Shown in pieces: positions 1 through 12,182 of a stretch of DNA of 64,000 bases; the stretch's first letter is position 1, and every line of letters begins with the position of its first letter. A program made the translations under genes and the position numbers. Below the pieces are notes generated by a model that saw only the letters and a program-made list of their open reading frames with translations, was not told the origin of the DNA and made no database searches. Origin of the DNA: Halichondria panicea (taxonomy: Eukaryota; Porifera; Demospongiae; Suberitida; Halichondriidae); NCBI RefSeq assembly GCF_963675165.1, contig NC_087391.1, positions 5,302,126 to 5,366,125 on the forward strand, given 5' to 3'.

Positions 1-40
1 AACGAATTTTTTTACCCCACGAAAATTACCTGCTATATAA
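1..40. mobile_element. Truncated end of a small inverted-repeat element
   Basis: The first ~40 bases (TTTTTTTACCCCACGAAAA, then TTACCTGCTATATA) match the right end of the complete element at 12611-12821. Only the right terminus lies in the window, so the other end and any target duplication cannot be seen. Confidence 0.55.
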
Positions 41-271
41 TATACTGTAGTTGAAATAGGACCTAACCCTTGGTTCTACAATATGAATTTGCCATTAGTC
101 AGATGCCAGTGTGTGTGTTGGTTAGCAAAAAAAGTTTGAGAAGTTTGATGAACACTTTGTTTGACTTTGCAAGTAAGGCTTTGTGGTTTTATAGGGTTGT
201 GAAAACTTTTTATTCAGCCCATACAAGCAACATAATTATGTGTTTTCCAAAGCTACTCGAAACCTTCCCAA

Positions 272-3200
272 CTAGAGCACTAAAGTGCAAACCCTCGGCT
301 GGTGACATGATTATAAAGAAACCAGAAATATAATGCAGTCCATAATTATAGTGATGTTGTTATCATGTATGACTTGCACAGCAACTCAGGAGCAATAAAA
401 CTAAACCAGACTGGAGGCATGCTGAAACATTTGAGAACAGGTAGTGGTACTATAGATATATGCACTGTGGATTAGGATCACAGTAAAGAAGCCTGGAGTC
501 TCAGAGAAGTCTGGCTCCAGGTTATGCATGGAGTAGGATCCCAGCCAGCAGCAGGAGCTATAATTTAAGCTTCTACTTTAGTGACCCTGTTCCATTGTTC
601 CTGGTATATACAGCTTTCTACTTTAGTGACCCTGTTCCATCGTTCTTGGTACAGGATCACTTCAGTTATAAGTAACGCATGTGCAAGTTCTGTTCAAGCT
701 ACATTTTGCTCGCTTTTATTAGACAAAGAAGCTTTAACACCGAAAGCTGCCACTATCAAAAGTACTAACTTGTTGTGTGGAGGCTACTCATGCTGTAAAC
801 GCAGTGCTAGAACATCCAGGTAAGCAGACCTAGTCACAAGCTTATTTAAGCTTCTTAGCTTTTGCTCGACAAAGAAGCTTTAACATCAAAATCTGCCACT
901 ATTTAAACCAAGATATTGTTATGTGAAGGCTACCTATGCTGCAAACGCAGCGCTATGGCATCCAGGTGAGTAGATATACTCGTGACAAACAGACAAACAA
1001 ACAAACAAACAAACTAGAGCACTAAAGTGCAAACCCTCGGCTAGCTGGTGACATGATTATAATGCAGTGCATACGGTGATGTTGTTATCACGTATGACTT
1101 GCACAGCAACTAAGGAGCAATACATCTAAACCAGACTGGAGGGATGCTGAAAATTTGAGAACAGGTAGTGGTACTATAGATATATGCACTGTGGATTAGG
1201 ATCACAGCAAAGAAGCTTGGAGTCTCAGAGAAGTATGGCTCCAGGTCCTGCATGGAATAGGATCCCAGTCAGCTAAGCAGCAGGAGCTATAATTCAAGCT
1301 TTCTACTTTAGTGACCCTGTTCCATTGTTCCTGGTATATACAGCTTTCTACTTTAGTGACCCTGTTCCATCGTTCTTGGTACAGGATCACTTCAGTTATA
1401 AGTAACGCATGTGCAAGTTCTGTTCAAGCTACATTTTGCTCGCTTTTATTAGACAATGAAGCTTTAACACCGAAAGCTGCCACTATCCAAAGTACTAACT
1501 TGTTGTGTGGAGGCTACTCATGCTGTAAACGCAGTGCTAGAACATCCAGGTAAGCAGACCTAGTCACAAGCTTGTTCAAGCTTCTTAGCTTTTGCTCGAC
1601 AAAGAAGCTTTAACATCAAAATCTGCCACTACTTAAAGCAAGATATTGTTGTGTGAAGGCTATCCATGCTGTAAACGCAGTGCTGTGGTACCAAGGTGAG
1701 TAGATATACCTGTGACAAACAAACAGACAAACAAACAAACAAACCAACAGACTACTATACCCGTGGCCGCCCACGCGCCTCGGGTAACTAGAGCACTAAA
1801 GTGCAAACCCTCGGCTGGTGACATGATTAAAAAGAAACCAGAAATATAATGCAGTGCATAATATAGTGATGTTGTTATCATGTATGACTTGCACAGCAAC
1901 TCAGGAGCAATAAAACTAAACCAGACTGGAGGCATGCTGAAACATTTGAGAACAGGTAGTGGTACTGTAGATATAATTATGCACTGTGGATTAGGATCAC
2001 AGTAAAGAAGCCTGGAGTCTCAGAAAAGTATGGCTCCAGGTTCTGCATGGAGTAGGATCCCAGTCAGCAGCAGGAGCTATAATTCAAGCTTCTACTTTAG
2101 TGACCCTGTTCCATTGTTCCTGGTATATACAGCTTTCTACTTTAGTGACCCTGTTCCATTGTTCTTGGTACAGGATCACTTCAGTTATAAGTAACGCATG
2201 TGCAAGTTCTGTTCAAGCTACATTTTGCTCGCTTTTATTAGACAAAGGAGCTTTAACACCGAAAGCTGCCACTATCCAAAGTACTAACTTGTTGTGTGGA
2301 GGCTACTCATGCTGTAAACGCAGTGCTAGAGCATCCAGGTAAGCAGACCTAGTCACAAGCTTATTCAAGCTTCTTAGCTTTTGCTTGACAAAGAAGCTTT
2401 AACATCAAAATCTGCCACTACTTAAACCAAGATATTGTTGTGTGAAGGCTATCCATGCTGTAAACGCAGTGCTGTGGCATCCAGGTGAGTAGATATACCT
2501 GTGACAAACAAACAAACAGACAAACAAACTAGAGCACTAAAGTGCAAACCTAGCCTCGTTCCCAGGCCTTACTTTTTCTTGCTGTTGTCACTGTTCATCC
2601 ATAAACATAAGAAAGACATAGTGAGGCAGCAAAGAAAGAAATGGGCGTACAGTTAAGAAAACGTAAGGCCTGGTTTGGGAAATCGCGTGATCCACAAGGA
2701 TTTTTATGAACGTGGGCGATATGTAGCCCACAATCGTGACGTAAGGTATTCTCCCACGCATTCAGAGTAAGACTGTACTGTACTGCACTGAGACAACCAC
2801 CAAGCTGTGCTGCAAGTCAGATCAGAGAACCAGCGTGGCCAGCTCTGGTGGCAGTAGCTACCTGCTATATGATAATGATGACTAAGCTATTCTACTATAG
2901 CATGTAGAAAGACACAAGAAAAGGTAATAGTGATAGAATCTAAACACACAATCTAGACTAGTAGATCATCTAGCAAATCCTAAGGTATAGCTAGCTATAG
3001 TGCTTGCAAACTTCCAGTTCCAAGTCCATGTCCAGCTTGCTGCAGGCAAAGTTTTACTAGTCGTAGACCTCTGCGTGGGCAGTCCAACATCTCTAGCTCA
3101 GTATGCCCACACTCATTTTCACCCTTCTACCACCCTTCTACCCTCACGCGACTTCCCGATACAGGCTCTCCTTTTTCCTAACTTTACGTCTATTTCTTTC

Positions 3201-4110
3201 TTTATTCCTCCAATTAATACCGTATTTTATCTCATTGAACGAATAATACAGTATTTTATCTTATTGAACGATTGTGATAAAGAACAGAAAAAGGAGAGCC
3301 TGTGTAGAGGCTAGTGCAAACCCTCGGCTGGTGACATGATTATAGAAACCAGAAATATAATGCAGTGCATATAGTATCACGTATGACTTGCACAGCAACT
3401 AAGGAACAATAAAACTAAACCAGACTGGAGGCATGCTAAAACATTGAGAACAGGTAGTGGTACTATATGCACTGTGGATTAGGATCACAGCAAAGAAGCC
3501 TGGAGTCTCAGAGAAGTATGGCTCCAGGTCCTAGATCCCAGTCAGCTAAAAGCAGGAGCTATAATTCAAGCTTTCTGCTTTAGTGACCCTGTTCCATTGT
3601 TCTTGGTATATACAGCTTTCTACTTTAGTGACCCTGTTCCATCGTTCTTGGTACAGGATCACTTCAGTTATAAGTAACACATGTGCAAGTTCTGTTCAAG
3701 CTACATTTTGCTCGCTTTTATTAGACAAAGAAGCTTTAACACCGAAAGCTGCCACTATCCAAAGTACTAACTTGTTGTGTGGAGGCTGCTCATGCTGTAA
3801 ACGCAGTGCTAGAACATCCAGGTAAGCAGACCTAGTCACAAGCTTGTTTAAGCTTCTTAGCTTTTGCTTGACAAAGAAGCTTTAACATCAAAATCTGCCA
3901 CTACTTAAACCAAGATATTGTTGTGTGAAGGCTATCCATGCTGTAAACGCAGTGCTGTGGCATCCAGGTGAGTAGATATACCTGTGACAAACAAACAGAC
4001 AAACAAACAAACAAACCAACAGACTACTATACCCGTGGCCGCCCACGCGCGCCTCGGGTAACAAACCAACAGACTACTATACCCGCTGGCCGCGGCACGG
4101 CCTCGGGTAA
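272..4110. repeat. Four tandem copies of a ~0.75 kb unit
   Basis: Units begin at CTAGAGCACTAAAGTGCAAA near 272, 1014, 1788 and 2529, with periods of about 742, 774 and 741 bp; the fourth is longer because a 763-bp element is inserted in it. Each unit contains two copies of a ~36-bp subrepeat (ACTTTAGTGACCCTGTTCC core) and two diverged ~110-bp blocks starting near TAGACAAAGAAGCTTTAAC and ending TCCAGGTRAG. Most units end in a CAAA/CAGA-rich tract. An 80-codon open frame recurs in each unit, but the differences I see between copies in that frame change residues, so I do not call it a gene. From 41 to 271 I see no gene. Confidence 0.85.
2551..3313. mobile_element. Non-autonomous DNA transposon, 763 bp, 9-bp TSD
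   Basis: The ends are TAGCCTC...GAGGCTA, with imperfect inverted repeats of about 40 bp (CAGGC and CTTTTTCT blocks shared). It is flanked by the 9-bp direct repeat GTGCAAACC at 2542-2550 and 3314-3322. Other units of the host tandem repeat preserve the empty site, so insertion boundaries are exact. Subterminal copies of the end sequence lie near 2650-2690 and 3150-3190. No transposase is visible. A 9-bp duplication suggests a Mutator-like or hAT-related element; the superfamily is not settled. Confidence 0.85.
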
Positions 4111-4257
4111 AAATGTCTTTGCAACGTGCAATAGGAGTCTGAGGGTATTAATAATAGCTATTTTGATGTATGTATACACAGATGAATAGTCAATCAGCTA
4201 TAATAAACAATTGTTTGTTTACTGTATATACACTGTAACCGTATAGTCTGTACTTAC

Positions 4258-5395
4258 CCATGTGAGGAAACATTTGGTTGTCCTTATCCTGCATGTCCTG
4301 ATGCAGAGGTGTACTATTTCCATGCTGATTACAATACTCAATTGGAGTGGAAAAATACCTCCTATAATCACTCTGATATATGAATTAAGAGGGTTCAATG
4401 AAAACTCATTAGGTGTGATGTAAGCCTGACCAGCAGATACATATAGCCCCATCAGTAGAAATGCCAGCTGCATTGGTGACGTGTGTGTGTTTCTGTGTTA
4501 ACATTGTTTTCTTTTATTGTGTGAATTGAATGTATTGCAGAGGAAAGCTAGTCAGGGTCTGGGTCTAGGTCTTACTGCTTCCGGAGACTTTAATTGCATT
4601 GCTAATCTTGTTTTAGTACCTCCAACCCTTGTAAACTTCACTGTGGGTGGAGGTAACAACAAAGAAAGAGTAGATGATCGGAATGCAAATAAAGTCCTCC
4701 GTTAATTGACCCCGACTATCCTTCTCTGCATACACAGCTATCGTATGAGCTGTATGGCATAATTTTTAGACACTCTAGTTGTGAGTTGTAGTGTTAGTTA
4801 TGTTCTACAGTTACCTTACCACTAGGATAGTTATTCTGACAGCCACTTCCACTTTGCCTTGCCAGGTTCTACAGATAGCCTTCAATGGCGAAAAAGATGT
4901 TGATACTTTCCTAGGGGCTTGTGTTGATACTTCCCCAGGGACTTGTGTCAAATGGTTTTGTTGCTCTTCATAAAATTGCTTGGTTATATTTTCTGAGATC
5001 TCCTCATAACTACGATCAGATGCAGTATCACCTTGCTGTGTAGTAATAATGTTATTAGCCTGGTTTTGTTGGACAATTACATTTGCAGGTGACTCCGTAG
5101 GGATGATTAATTCGTACTCGCTAACTTTGTCCAACCGCCTGGTGCTGTGCACCTTGTAGGCAGGGTTTGGCTCGATCGGGATTTTTGTAAAGTTGTACAT
5201 AACGTTTTCGTACTCTCCCCCATCCCCACACTCAACACTCGCATTGGTAGCTATGAAATTGTATGCAGGATTTTCTTGGATGTCAACATTTGTTTCTGTA
5301 ACAGCATCTTCAACAATCTTCTCATTCTCTCTGCCTGTTCCACTGATTTGTCTTTGTGTGCCGACATCGTAGGAACAGTTGTTAACTAGCTCCAT
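4258..5395 (-). CDS. Predicted type II membrane protein with tyrosine-motif tail, copy 1 (partial)
   Basis: Not a family I recognise. Exon 1 is 5395-4820 (192 codons) and exon 2 is 4467-4258 (70 codons); both junctions are canonical and join in phase 0. Splicing creates one hydrophobic segment, residues ~185-207 (ITILV then LAFLLMGLYVSAG), preceded by K/R residues, so the N-terminal ~180 residues should be cytoplasmic. That tail has repeated tyrosine motifs: ENPAYNF, YENVMYNF, PNPAYKV, SYEEI, FYEEQ. Such NPxY/YxxI-like sites can recruit PTB or SH2 adaptors (family knowledge; the role here is inference). Exon 2 ends in a good donor (GTAAGTAC), so the protein continues, but I find no third exon before the tandem repeat, which may have cut the gene off. 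A paralogue lies at 6868-8068. Confidence 0.6.
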
Positions 5396-5944
5396 GGCTT
5401 CTATTTGTGATTCTTAACTTGTTATGATTGCTACAGTAACTTAGATGGGTGTGGCCCGCCTCCCAACAAAAACGGGCCACGCCCGTCTAATAATAAAACT
5501 GTGCTTCCTATAATGATTGTAATTATGTGTGTAATAGTTTCCTTTTGAGCTGTTGTCTATGGTTTTGGCCATAATTATATGGCAGTTGTGAAATATGTGA
5601 TGATATTTAATCGTAACTACGTATGAATTTATTGCGCTTAATGTTAATGTTTTAGTTTAAGGCAGTTTGCTGGCTATTCTTGCTGTTTTATATTTCCATT
5701 CTTGAATCCCACTTCATACTAATGGTTGCTCTAATCCAGCAAACCTTGAGCATGTACAGAGCCATGAAGATGAAGCACAGTACCTGTGTAGGAATTACAG
5801 CCATTTATTGAGGGATATATAATTTATAGTAGTTTAAATATGTGAGTGTGTCTGATATTAGTTTATGTATAGGGTTTGAATCACTGAGCAAATCTATAAT
5901 AGTTATTTTCAGGCTAGGAGATGTTATGTACATAATACATGTAA
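5396..5944. other. 5' flank of the membrane-protein gene; no gene seen
   Basis: The part next to the start (5440-5505) carries an inverted motif, GGCCCG...CGGGCC, around CTCCCAACAAAAA. The same motif occurs at 8136-8175 upstream of the second copy, so the proximal promoter was duplicated with the gene. Nothing else is recognisable. Confidence 0.4.
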
Positions 5945-6330
5945 CGTATGTGCTTGATCAGAAGTCGCGGCTACTAAATGTTTCATTTTGCTGGCAGAGG
6001 ACGCTACAATTCAAGAGAGGCCACTGTTCAAGAGCGGCGTTTAATTATTAGCCCCAGCTAATTCAACAAGCTTTAGTTTATCATCAAAAGTTCTTTTGAC
6101 CTGCACAAACTCGAACTAGAAAAGTCTTTCAAAAGCACTAACAAGCTGCTACCTACCGTCTATAGATACCAGTATCAATATGGCTGCCACGTGCAGAGAC
6201 ATAGCCTCAAAATTCACTGAGGCTACTATTTGAGAGCGGTTCTATTGCACTGAAGATGGGCTGTAGCCTATAGGGAGGCTACTATATTTGAGTGTGGCCT
6301 CAAGAGCGGCCTCTGATCAAGCATATACGG
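5945..6330. mobile_element. Small inverted-repeat element (MITE-like)
   Basis: The left end CGTATGTGCTTGATCAGA and right end TCTGATCAAGCATATACG are near-perfect inverted repeats. The ~385-bp interior has repeated AAGAGCGGC / GAGGCTAC blocks in both orientations. No open frame of interest. Confidence 0.5.
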
Positions 6331-6867
6331 TACATGTATTAATTTAGTAGCTTTGTGTAGGACCTACTTGGGGTAAGGTTATTAACTTACCGTGATTAGA
6401 ATGAAGAGGGCATATTCTACCAGATTACTTGTTGTAGACCATAGTACAGTTTGCCAGGTTGATATTCCGAGGAACACCAGTGAGAAGAAGCTTATCATGC
6501 AACAGTATAAAATGTCCTGTGTGTGTGTGTGTGTGTTTGGAAGGGGGTAGTAAGCACAAGGCTAACTGGGTTGGATGGAACCGCACCAGCTGAAGCATGT
6601 CATTTTGACTCAAACGGAATGCACATTTATTTATGAAGGCCATTCAATTATATTTTTCTCGGTCTTCAGATATTTTGTGGCTTATAGGAGTGCTATTCAT
6701 GCACTCCTGCTTGTAGCGGAGTCTGAAGATATTAATAATAGCTATTTTGATGTATGTATACACAGATGAATAGTCAATCACTCAATGAATAGTATATAAT
6801 GAACTATTGATAAAATGTATAGCTTTGTTTACTGTATATACGCTGTAACCGTATAGTCTGTACTTAC

Positions 6868-8068
6868 CCATGTGAGGAAACATTTGGTTGTCCTTATCCT
6901 GCATGTCCTGATGCAGAGGTGTACTATTTCCATGCTGATTACAATACTCAATTGGAGTGGAAAAATACCTCCTACAATCACTCTGATATATGAATTAAGA
7001 GGATTCAATGAAAACTCATTAGGTGTGATGTAAGCCTGACCAGCAGATACATATAGCCCCATCAGTAGAAATGCCAGCTGCATTGGTAGACGTGTGTGCA
7101 TTTCTGGGTTAACATTGTTTTCTGTGAATTAAAAGTATTGCGGAGGAAGATAGTCAGGGTCAAGGGTCAAAAGGTCTAGGTATTCTGCTTCCAGAAGACT
7201 TTAATTCTGATCGTCTTAATCTTATTTAGTAACCTCCAAGTCTTCGTAAATTTCATTGTGGTTGGAGGTAACAAAAAATAGATGATCGGAATTAAAGTTA
7301 TCTGTAAACTGGTTTTAATTAAAACCTTTACACCCCAACTATCCTCATCTGCATACAGCTAATATAATCTGATTGGCTAGAGACACGGTTCCATTTAATG
7401 ATCTAGACACTATTTAGGAAGTTTCTAGAAGACATCAGGGCTAGCAGAACCCTCACTACTTTCGGTACGTATACTACTAATTTGTAGAACACTCTAGTTG
7501 TGAGACGTAGTGTTAGATTGGTTATAAGCATGTTCTAAAATCAGTGCAATTATCTCACCACAAGGATGTTTATTCTGACAGCCACTTCCACTTTGCCTTG
7601 CCAGGTTCTACAGATAGCCTTCAATGGCGAAATAGGTGTTGATACTTTCTTAGGGGCTTGTGTTGATACTTCCCCAGGGGCTTGTGTCAAATGGTTTTGT
7701 TGCTCTTCATAAATTTGCTCATTCGCATTTTCTGGGATATTCTCGTAGCAACGATCAGTTGTTGGCTGTGTAGTAATGATGTTGTAAGCCTGGTTTTGTT
7801 GGACAATCACATTTGCAGCTGACTCCGTAGGGATGATTAATTCGACGTACTCACTGACCTCGTCCAACCGTCCAGTACTGTGCACATTGTAGGCGTGGTT
7901 TTGCTCGATCGGGATATTAGTGAAGTTGTACTCAACATTTTCGTACACTCCTTCATCCCTATGGTCAACACTAACTCTGAGATTGTCAACAGTCTTACTC
8001 TCTCTGCCTGTTCCACTGATCTGTCTTTGTGTGATGACACCGTAGGAACAGTTGTTAACTATCTCCAT
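6868..8068 (-). CDS. Predicted type II membrane protein with tyrosine-motif tail, copy 2 (partial)
   Basis: Paralogue of 4258-5395. Exon 1 is 8068-7559 (170 codons) and exon 2 is 7077-6868 (70 codons), again joined in phase 0 to form the membrane segment. Exon 2 is nearly identical to copy 1; the two differences I see inside it are one synonymous change and one I-to-V change, which supports the reading frame. The tail has diverged more but keeps the motif rhythm: YENVEYNF, QNHAYNV, QNQAYNI, CYENI, IYEEQ. A stretch of copy 1's tail (including ENPAYNF) is absent. Homology between copies extends into introns and flanks (4141-5505 versus 6728-8190). The 3' end beyond the donor at 6868 is not found; 6331-6867 holds a GT tract at 6519-6537 and nothing else I can name. 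Confidence 0.6.
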
Positions 8069-8345
8069 GGCTTAGTTTAGCTTGTCTCTGTGAGTCTATT
8101 AACTTGTATGATAGCTACAGTAACTGAGATAGGTGTGGCCCGGCCACCTCCCAACAAAAAAACGGGCCACCCCCCATCTAATAATAACTGCGATAGCCTA
8201 TTATAACTGCTCAAATGAAAGTGAATCTCCTTTATTATGCTTCGTAATGCTATTCAGAGAAATGTTGCTGTGTTGTGGTTTTGTCAGCGTGTAACTTGTT
8301 GTTGCTACACCCAGCTATTCTGAGTAAGATACTCCTTCCCTTTTC

Positions 8346-8387
8346 ATGTGTTTGCTAACACAAATCATCCTATGTTAGCAAACACAT
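8346..8387. repeat. 15-bp perfect inverted repeat, 12-nt loop
   Basis: Arms 8346-8360 (ATGTGTTTGCTAACA) and 8373-8387. One of five unrelated perfect hairpins in the window. The surrounding 8069-8719 has no other recognised gene. Confidence 0.7.
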
Positions 8388-8719
8388 ATTGACTCGTGTC
8401 AATGAGTCTCTGTGTGTCAATAAGGTACCGGTAATGCATGTGTGTGCCCTAGGGCCTGTTTAATTTCCAAGCTAGGAGATGTTATGCAGTATAATACATG
8501 TAATACTTAATTTGTGTAGGACCTGCTTGGGGTCAGGTTATTAACTTGCCGTGATTAGTTGATTACTCGTTATAGTATCTGTTTATAATATATATACCAA
8601 GGGCTGTATTTGAATGGTAAAGATCACCAGTATAAATTGTGCTTTAACTACGAGATTTGAAACGGTTAATAGTTGTCATACAAGCTGTCTATTATTATTT
8701 TGCTCTGTTTATTGTGTAG

Positions 8720-8928
8720 CTGTGAAGGAGAGTAAACCGCTGGACATCACATTCTCTGCTGGGGTGGAGCTACTGGAGGAGGACGAGAAAGAGGTATCTA
8801 ATACAGTATGTGATACACTGCACCTCCTCCCCAAGCTATAATACAAGTCATGAATTTTAACTATATATTATGTGATTTAATGCAGTTTTTATATTATTAC
8901 CCTCACAAGATTTCACCTCTTACATTCA

Positions 8929-8959
<31 letters not shown>

Positions 8960-9162
8960 ACACACACACACAGCTGTGCTCCTCCACTCGTATCCAGCCA
9001 ATGCCATACCTTCAGTACAAGAAGACCGTGTTGGCGGAGTATGAGAAGCACTCGAGACTAACTCTAGCAGAGTGTAGGAAGCTGCTCAAGATTGACGTGA
9101 ACAAAACTAGAAAGATATTCAATCTCTTTGTCAGTAGAGGTTGGATTGTACACATCAGCTAG
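8720..9162 (+). CDS. TADA2A: TADA2A (ADA2a), last two exons
   Basis: TADA2A is an adaptor in SAGA/ATAC-type histone acetyltransferase complexes and ends in a SWIRM domain. Exons 8720-8793 and 8974-9162 (stop TAG) encode a run through KPLDITFSAGVELLEEDEKE and then the SWIRM core: YLQYKKTVL, LTLAECRKLLKIDVNKTRK, FVSRGWI. KIDVNKTRK is characteristic of ADA2 C termini. The last intron holds a C tract and a CA repeat that runs straight into the acceptor AG. Upstream exons are not seen; they may lie before the window or be lost, so this could be a fragment. A frameshifted copy lies at 23005-23432. The gene is convergent with WASHC1. Confidence 0.75.
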
Positions 9163-9953
9163 TGCATAAAACTTTTAATTTTACTTGTATAATATCCTGT
9201 TTTCTCATCATTTATAGTGTGTTTGTCTAATATTTTATTGTAATTAATTTTGACATGTTATCTGAATTCAAATCATTACTTAATTGAGTGTCGCAAGCTG
9301 CGCCTGTGCTAATTTCCTCTCACTATGTTATGTTTTCGCTCAAAAAGTATTAGATATAGTAGAAGGAATAAGCTATAAAATCATTACAGTCACTGACTCA
9401 TGCATGCATACAAGGCAAGGCCTCATCTTCAGTGCGGCCTTGGATCGAGGCTAAAACATCCCCTTCCTCCTACGTTTTTGACTTGTTGCAGTTCACCCAT
9501 GTAGCGTGTGGGTTATAAACCGGGGCTCCGGAGCTGTAGTGGGTGGCCGGGAAACCGGCCGTCCCCACTTTCCTGTAGTCTTTCATTAGATCACAGCCCT
9601 GTAGTCTTTCATTGTGATAGTCGACAGCCCTCCTGTAGTCTTTCATTAGCCTGTAGTCTTTCATTAGATCACAGCCTCCTGTAGTCTTTCATTAGATCAC
9701 AGCCCTCCTGTTTGATGTCATGTGACCAAATATTCCAACAGCCTGCGATCACAGAACAAGAAGCAATACCCACACACACACGCACCCACACACACCCACA
9801 CCCACACACACACACACACACGCCTCGAGGCATAATAAGTATGTACATTCAACACTGCAATGCTGCACACAACCAATAATTATAAATGACGGACATGAAA
9901 TGTAACAATTAATAATCATAACAGTAATAACAGTTTAAACTAAATAAACTACA
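9163..9953. repeat. Intergenic; ~29-bp minisatellite and CA tract
   Basis: 9570-9715 holds about five imperfect copies of CTGTAGTCTTTCATTAGATC followed by ACAGCCCTC. A (CA)n/(CCCACA)n tract lies at 9770-9822. No gene seen between the TADA2A stop and the WASHC1 stop. Confidence 0.7.
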
Positions 9954-12182
9954 CTATGCAGTCCAACCTTCTCCATCATCATCATCACTGTCGTCTTTGT
10001 CCTTTGTACCCTCTGCTAGGGTGGGTATCATACGAGACATCTTGTCCAACATGGAGCCACCTCCCAGACTGTGCTCTTCTTTCTTTTCTTTACGACTTTC
10101 CTTGTCCTTTCCACTCATAGCCTTGCGTCGACGGCCGAGGGCGGCTGAGAGGTCACCCAAGAGGTCACCTCCTCCTCCACCAGAGTCTGTTATGTCTTCT
10201 TTCTTGGCTTTCCGCTCCATCTTTCGGTCTTTGGAGTTCTTTAGATTAGCTTTGGAGGCACCACCTGCAGATACATACGAGCATCAGAACGAGGAATACT
10301 GTGTCACAAGCTGTCATGTGTTATACCTGTCTCTATTGTGGTCACCCTCTAAATTAAGCAGAGTTATACCATAATGGCAGGGACACAATCTTTCCATAGC
10401 ATGTGTTTTTCTCAAATCCAAACACAATCACTATTATAGGCTTTTCAAAGGGCTACAAAATACATCTCTGAATTGTGAAATTGTACCATCCTAACTTCAA
10501 AGCTTACAATTCCTGATGTGTTAGCAGGCCATCACTTTATTAGACATGTACGCTACACTGTGTACCCATCAATGAACAGCATACATTACAACTAACAGCC
10601 TTCACAGATTCTCACACATAATTATGATATTCCTACTGTTAACAGATTATACAACTCACCTGCTTTCCTGATGGCATCCATGAGGTTGGACCTGTCACCA
10701 TCACCATCACCATCGCCAGGGGGTGTGCCAGCTTCATCATCCGAGCTGTCCTCTTCAGCGTCCTCTCGTACTGTGGGAAGGGGTGGAGCTGCAACAGGAG
10801 CAGGTGGTGGAGGTGGTGGAGGCGGGGGTGGTCCGCTAGCATCCTCTACGGGGGGTGGTAGTTTGGGTGTGTCTTGTGCCGCGGGTGCGCCAGGATCAGC
10901 TAGGCTAGGTAGTTCAGGAATGAGGCTAGCCACGGAGGGTGCAATGGAGGCCCCAGCGTCTCCTTGGTAATACATATCTGAGGCTACATACTGCAACGAG
11001 GGGAGCATATCGGGGACATCCAATTCGGGAAGTTCAGGCATGAGAGGTACATACATCAAACTGTCCTTATGGCCACGCTCCATTTGTTCTCCGTGGGTAA
11101 TCGTCTCGGGAGCATCGTGAAGTTTCTCCTCTTCTTCGGCCATATTGTCTCTTGTCTTTGTCTTTGCTCCCTCTAGAGGGTCACGGAGGACATACTTCTT
11201 GTATGGGTTCTCCGTGGTGTTGAAGAGAAGGAGAGAGCTAACAGAGGGGAGGTTCTTAGGGAGACTGCCCAAACCCTCGCCCCTTTCCGGGTCATCCATT
11301 ATCGCTCTCTCTTGTCGAGATTTCTGTCGCCTGAGGTTGAGTCGATACGGCTTGTTCTTGTTTTTGAGCACCTCCATGGATACCTCGATGAGGCGAGACT
11401 CTATTGGGTCCTTAATCTTGCGAACCTGGATATAGAGGATTGATACGGCTGATATGAAAATTGATATGAATGAATTGGTCCATTATCGTACATACATGTA
11501 TACTTATTGTTTTTAGCCTAGCAATTTTAGTCCAGGAATTATCTAAAGTACAATCAAAAGATACAAGGGAAAACACTCTATTGTAGTCAACGAAATGGAC
11601 AAGCTCAGCAAACAATTATTACTTATCAGAGCATGATATTTTTATAGCATGTTATCTGTGGTAGCTAAGGAGAGAGACCGTACCTTGAGCAGAGCTGGGT
11701 CCACCTCATGGAAGATGGTGTGATAGTCAGGCACGTGCTCTGGGGCAGGGTACTTGGGGGAGGAGAACACTTGTGTGGCTTTGGTGCTCGTACTGCGTAG
11801 CTTGTCTATCTTGGCCTGAGCAGTGAAGATACGACCATTAAGGGACACCAGCTGCTCACGGTTCTCAACAATCCTGGGGAATAAACCATGGATTGAACAC
11901 TCAGAGCTATGGCGTCTAGTCTATGATCTAGACTGTCAAATATTTTTATGAGCACGTTAAGAACTGTAATGTACATTCTAACTGACTAAACTTATCTATT
12001 CATAATTATAGTGAATGTGTCATCTTCAATGTTGTGCACTTAAGCTACCTGCATGTTATTCTGTTGAAAATGTCATTGGAGACAGCATCCAAGTACTCCA
12101 AGGCATCGACGATCTGCCTGTAGGACTCCTCTTTCCTGAGGTCTGACAGAATCACTGGGACGTTGTAAGCGTGGCCAGCCAT
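9954..12182 (-). CDS. WASHC1: WASHC1 (WASH complex subunit 1), complete
   Basis: WASHC1 activates Arp2/3 on endosomes to drive retromer-linked sorting. Four exons: 12182-12049, 11873-11684, 11425-10660 and 10264-9954, all in frame, giving 466 aa against ~465 in human. The N-terminal WHD1 starts MAGHAYNVPVILSDLRKEES and includes QVFSSPKYPAPE. Exon 3 holds LPSVSSLLLFNTTENPYKKY, the acidic-spaced middle and a run of ten prolines. The V/WH2 region (LMDAIRKAG joined across the intron to GASKANLKN) and acidic tail DDDDGEGWTA form the Arp2/3-activating end. The start follows from the match to the conserved N terminus. It is divergent from the RPAP1 remnant on the other strand; exon 1 survives as a remnant at 23457-23510 in the second copy of the block. 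Confidence 0.95.

Noticed and set aside
581-823. 80-codon open frame repeated four times in the tandem array as a gene family
   Set aside because: Differences between copies change residues in this frame, the frame starts inside a repeat, and the similarity is explained by recent duplication of the whole unit.
4258-4467. Exon 2 of the membrane-protein gene read as a separate gene starting with a signal peptide
   Set aside because: The start lies two codons upstream of a good acceptor, and joining to the upstream exon in phase 0 gives a complete membrane helix in both copies, which fits better.
9997-10374. Plus-strand open frames opposite WASHC1 and the RIN proline-rich exon (also 10671-10970 and 51267-51848)
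   Set aside because: Antisense shadows of proline/acidic-rich coding sequence with no family match.
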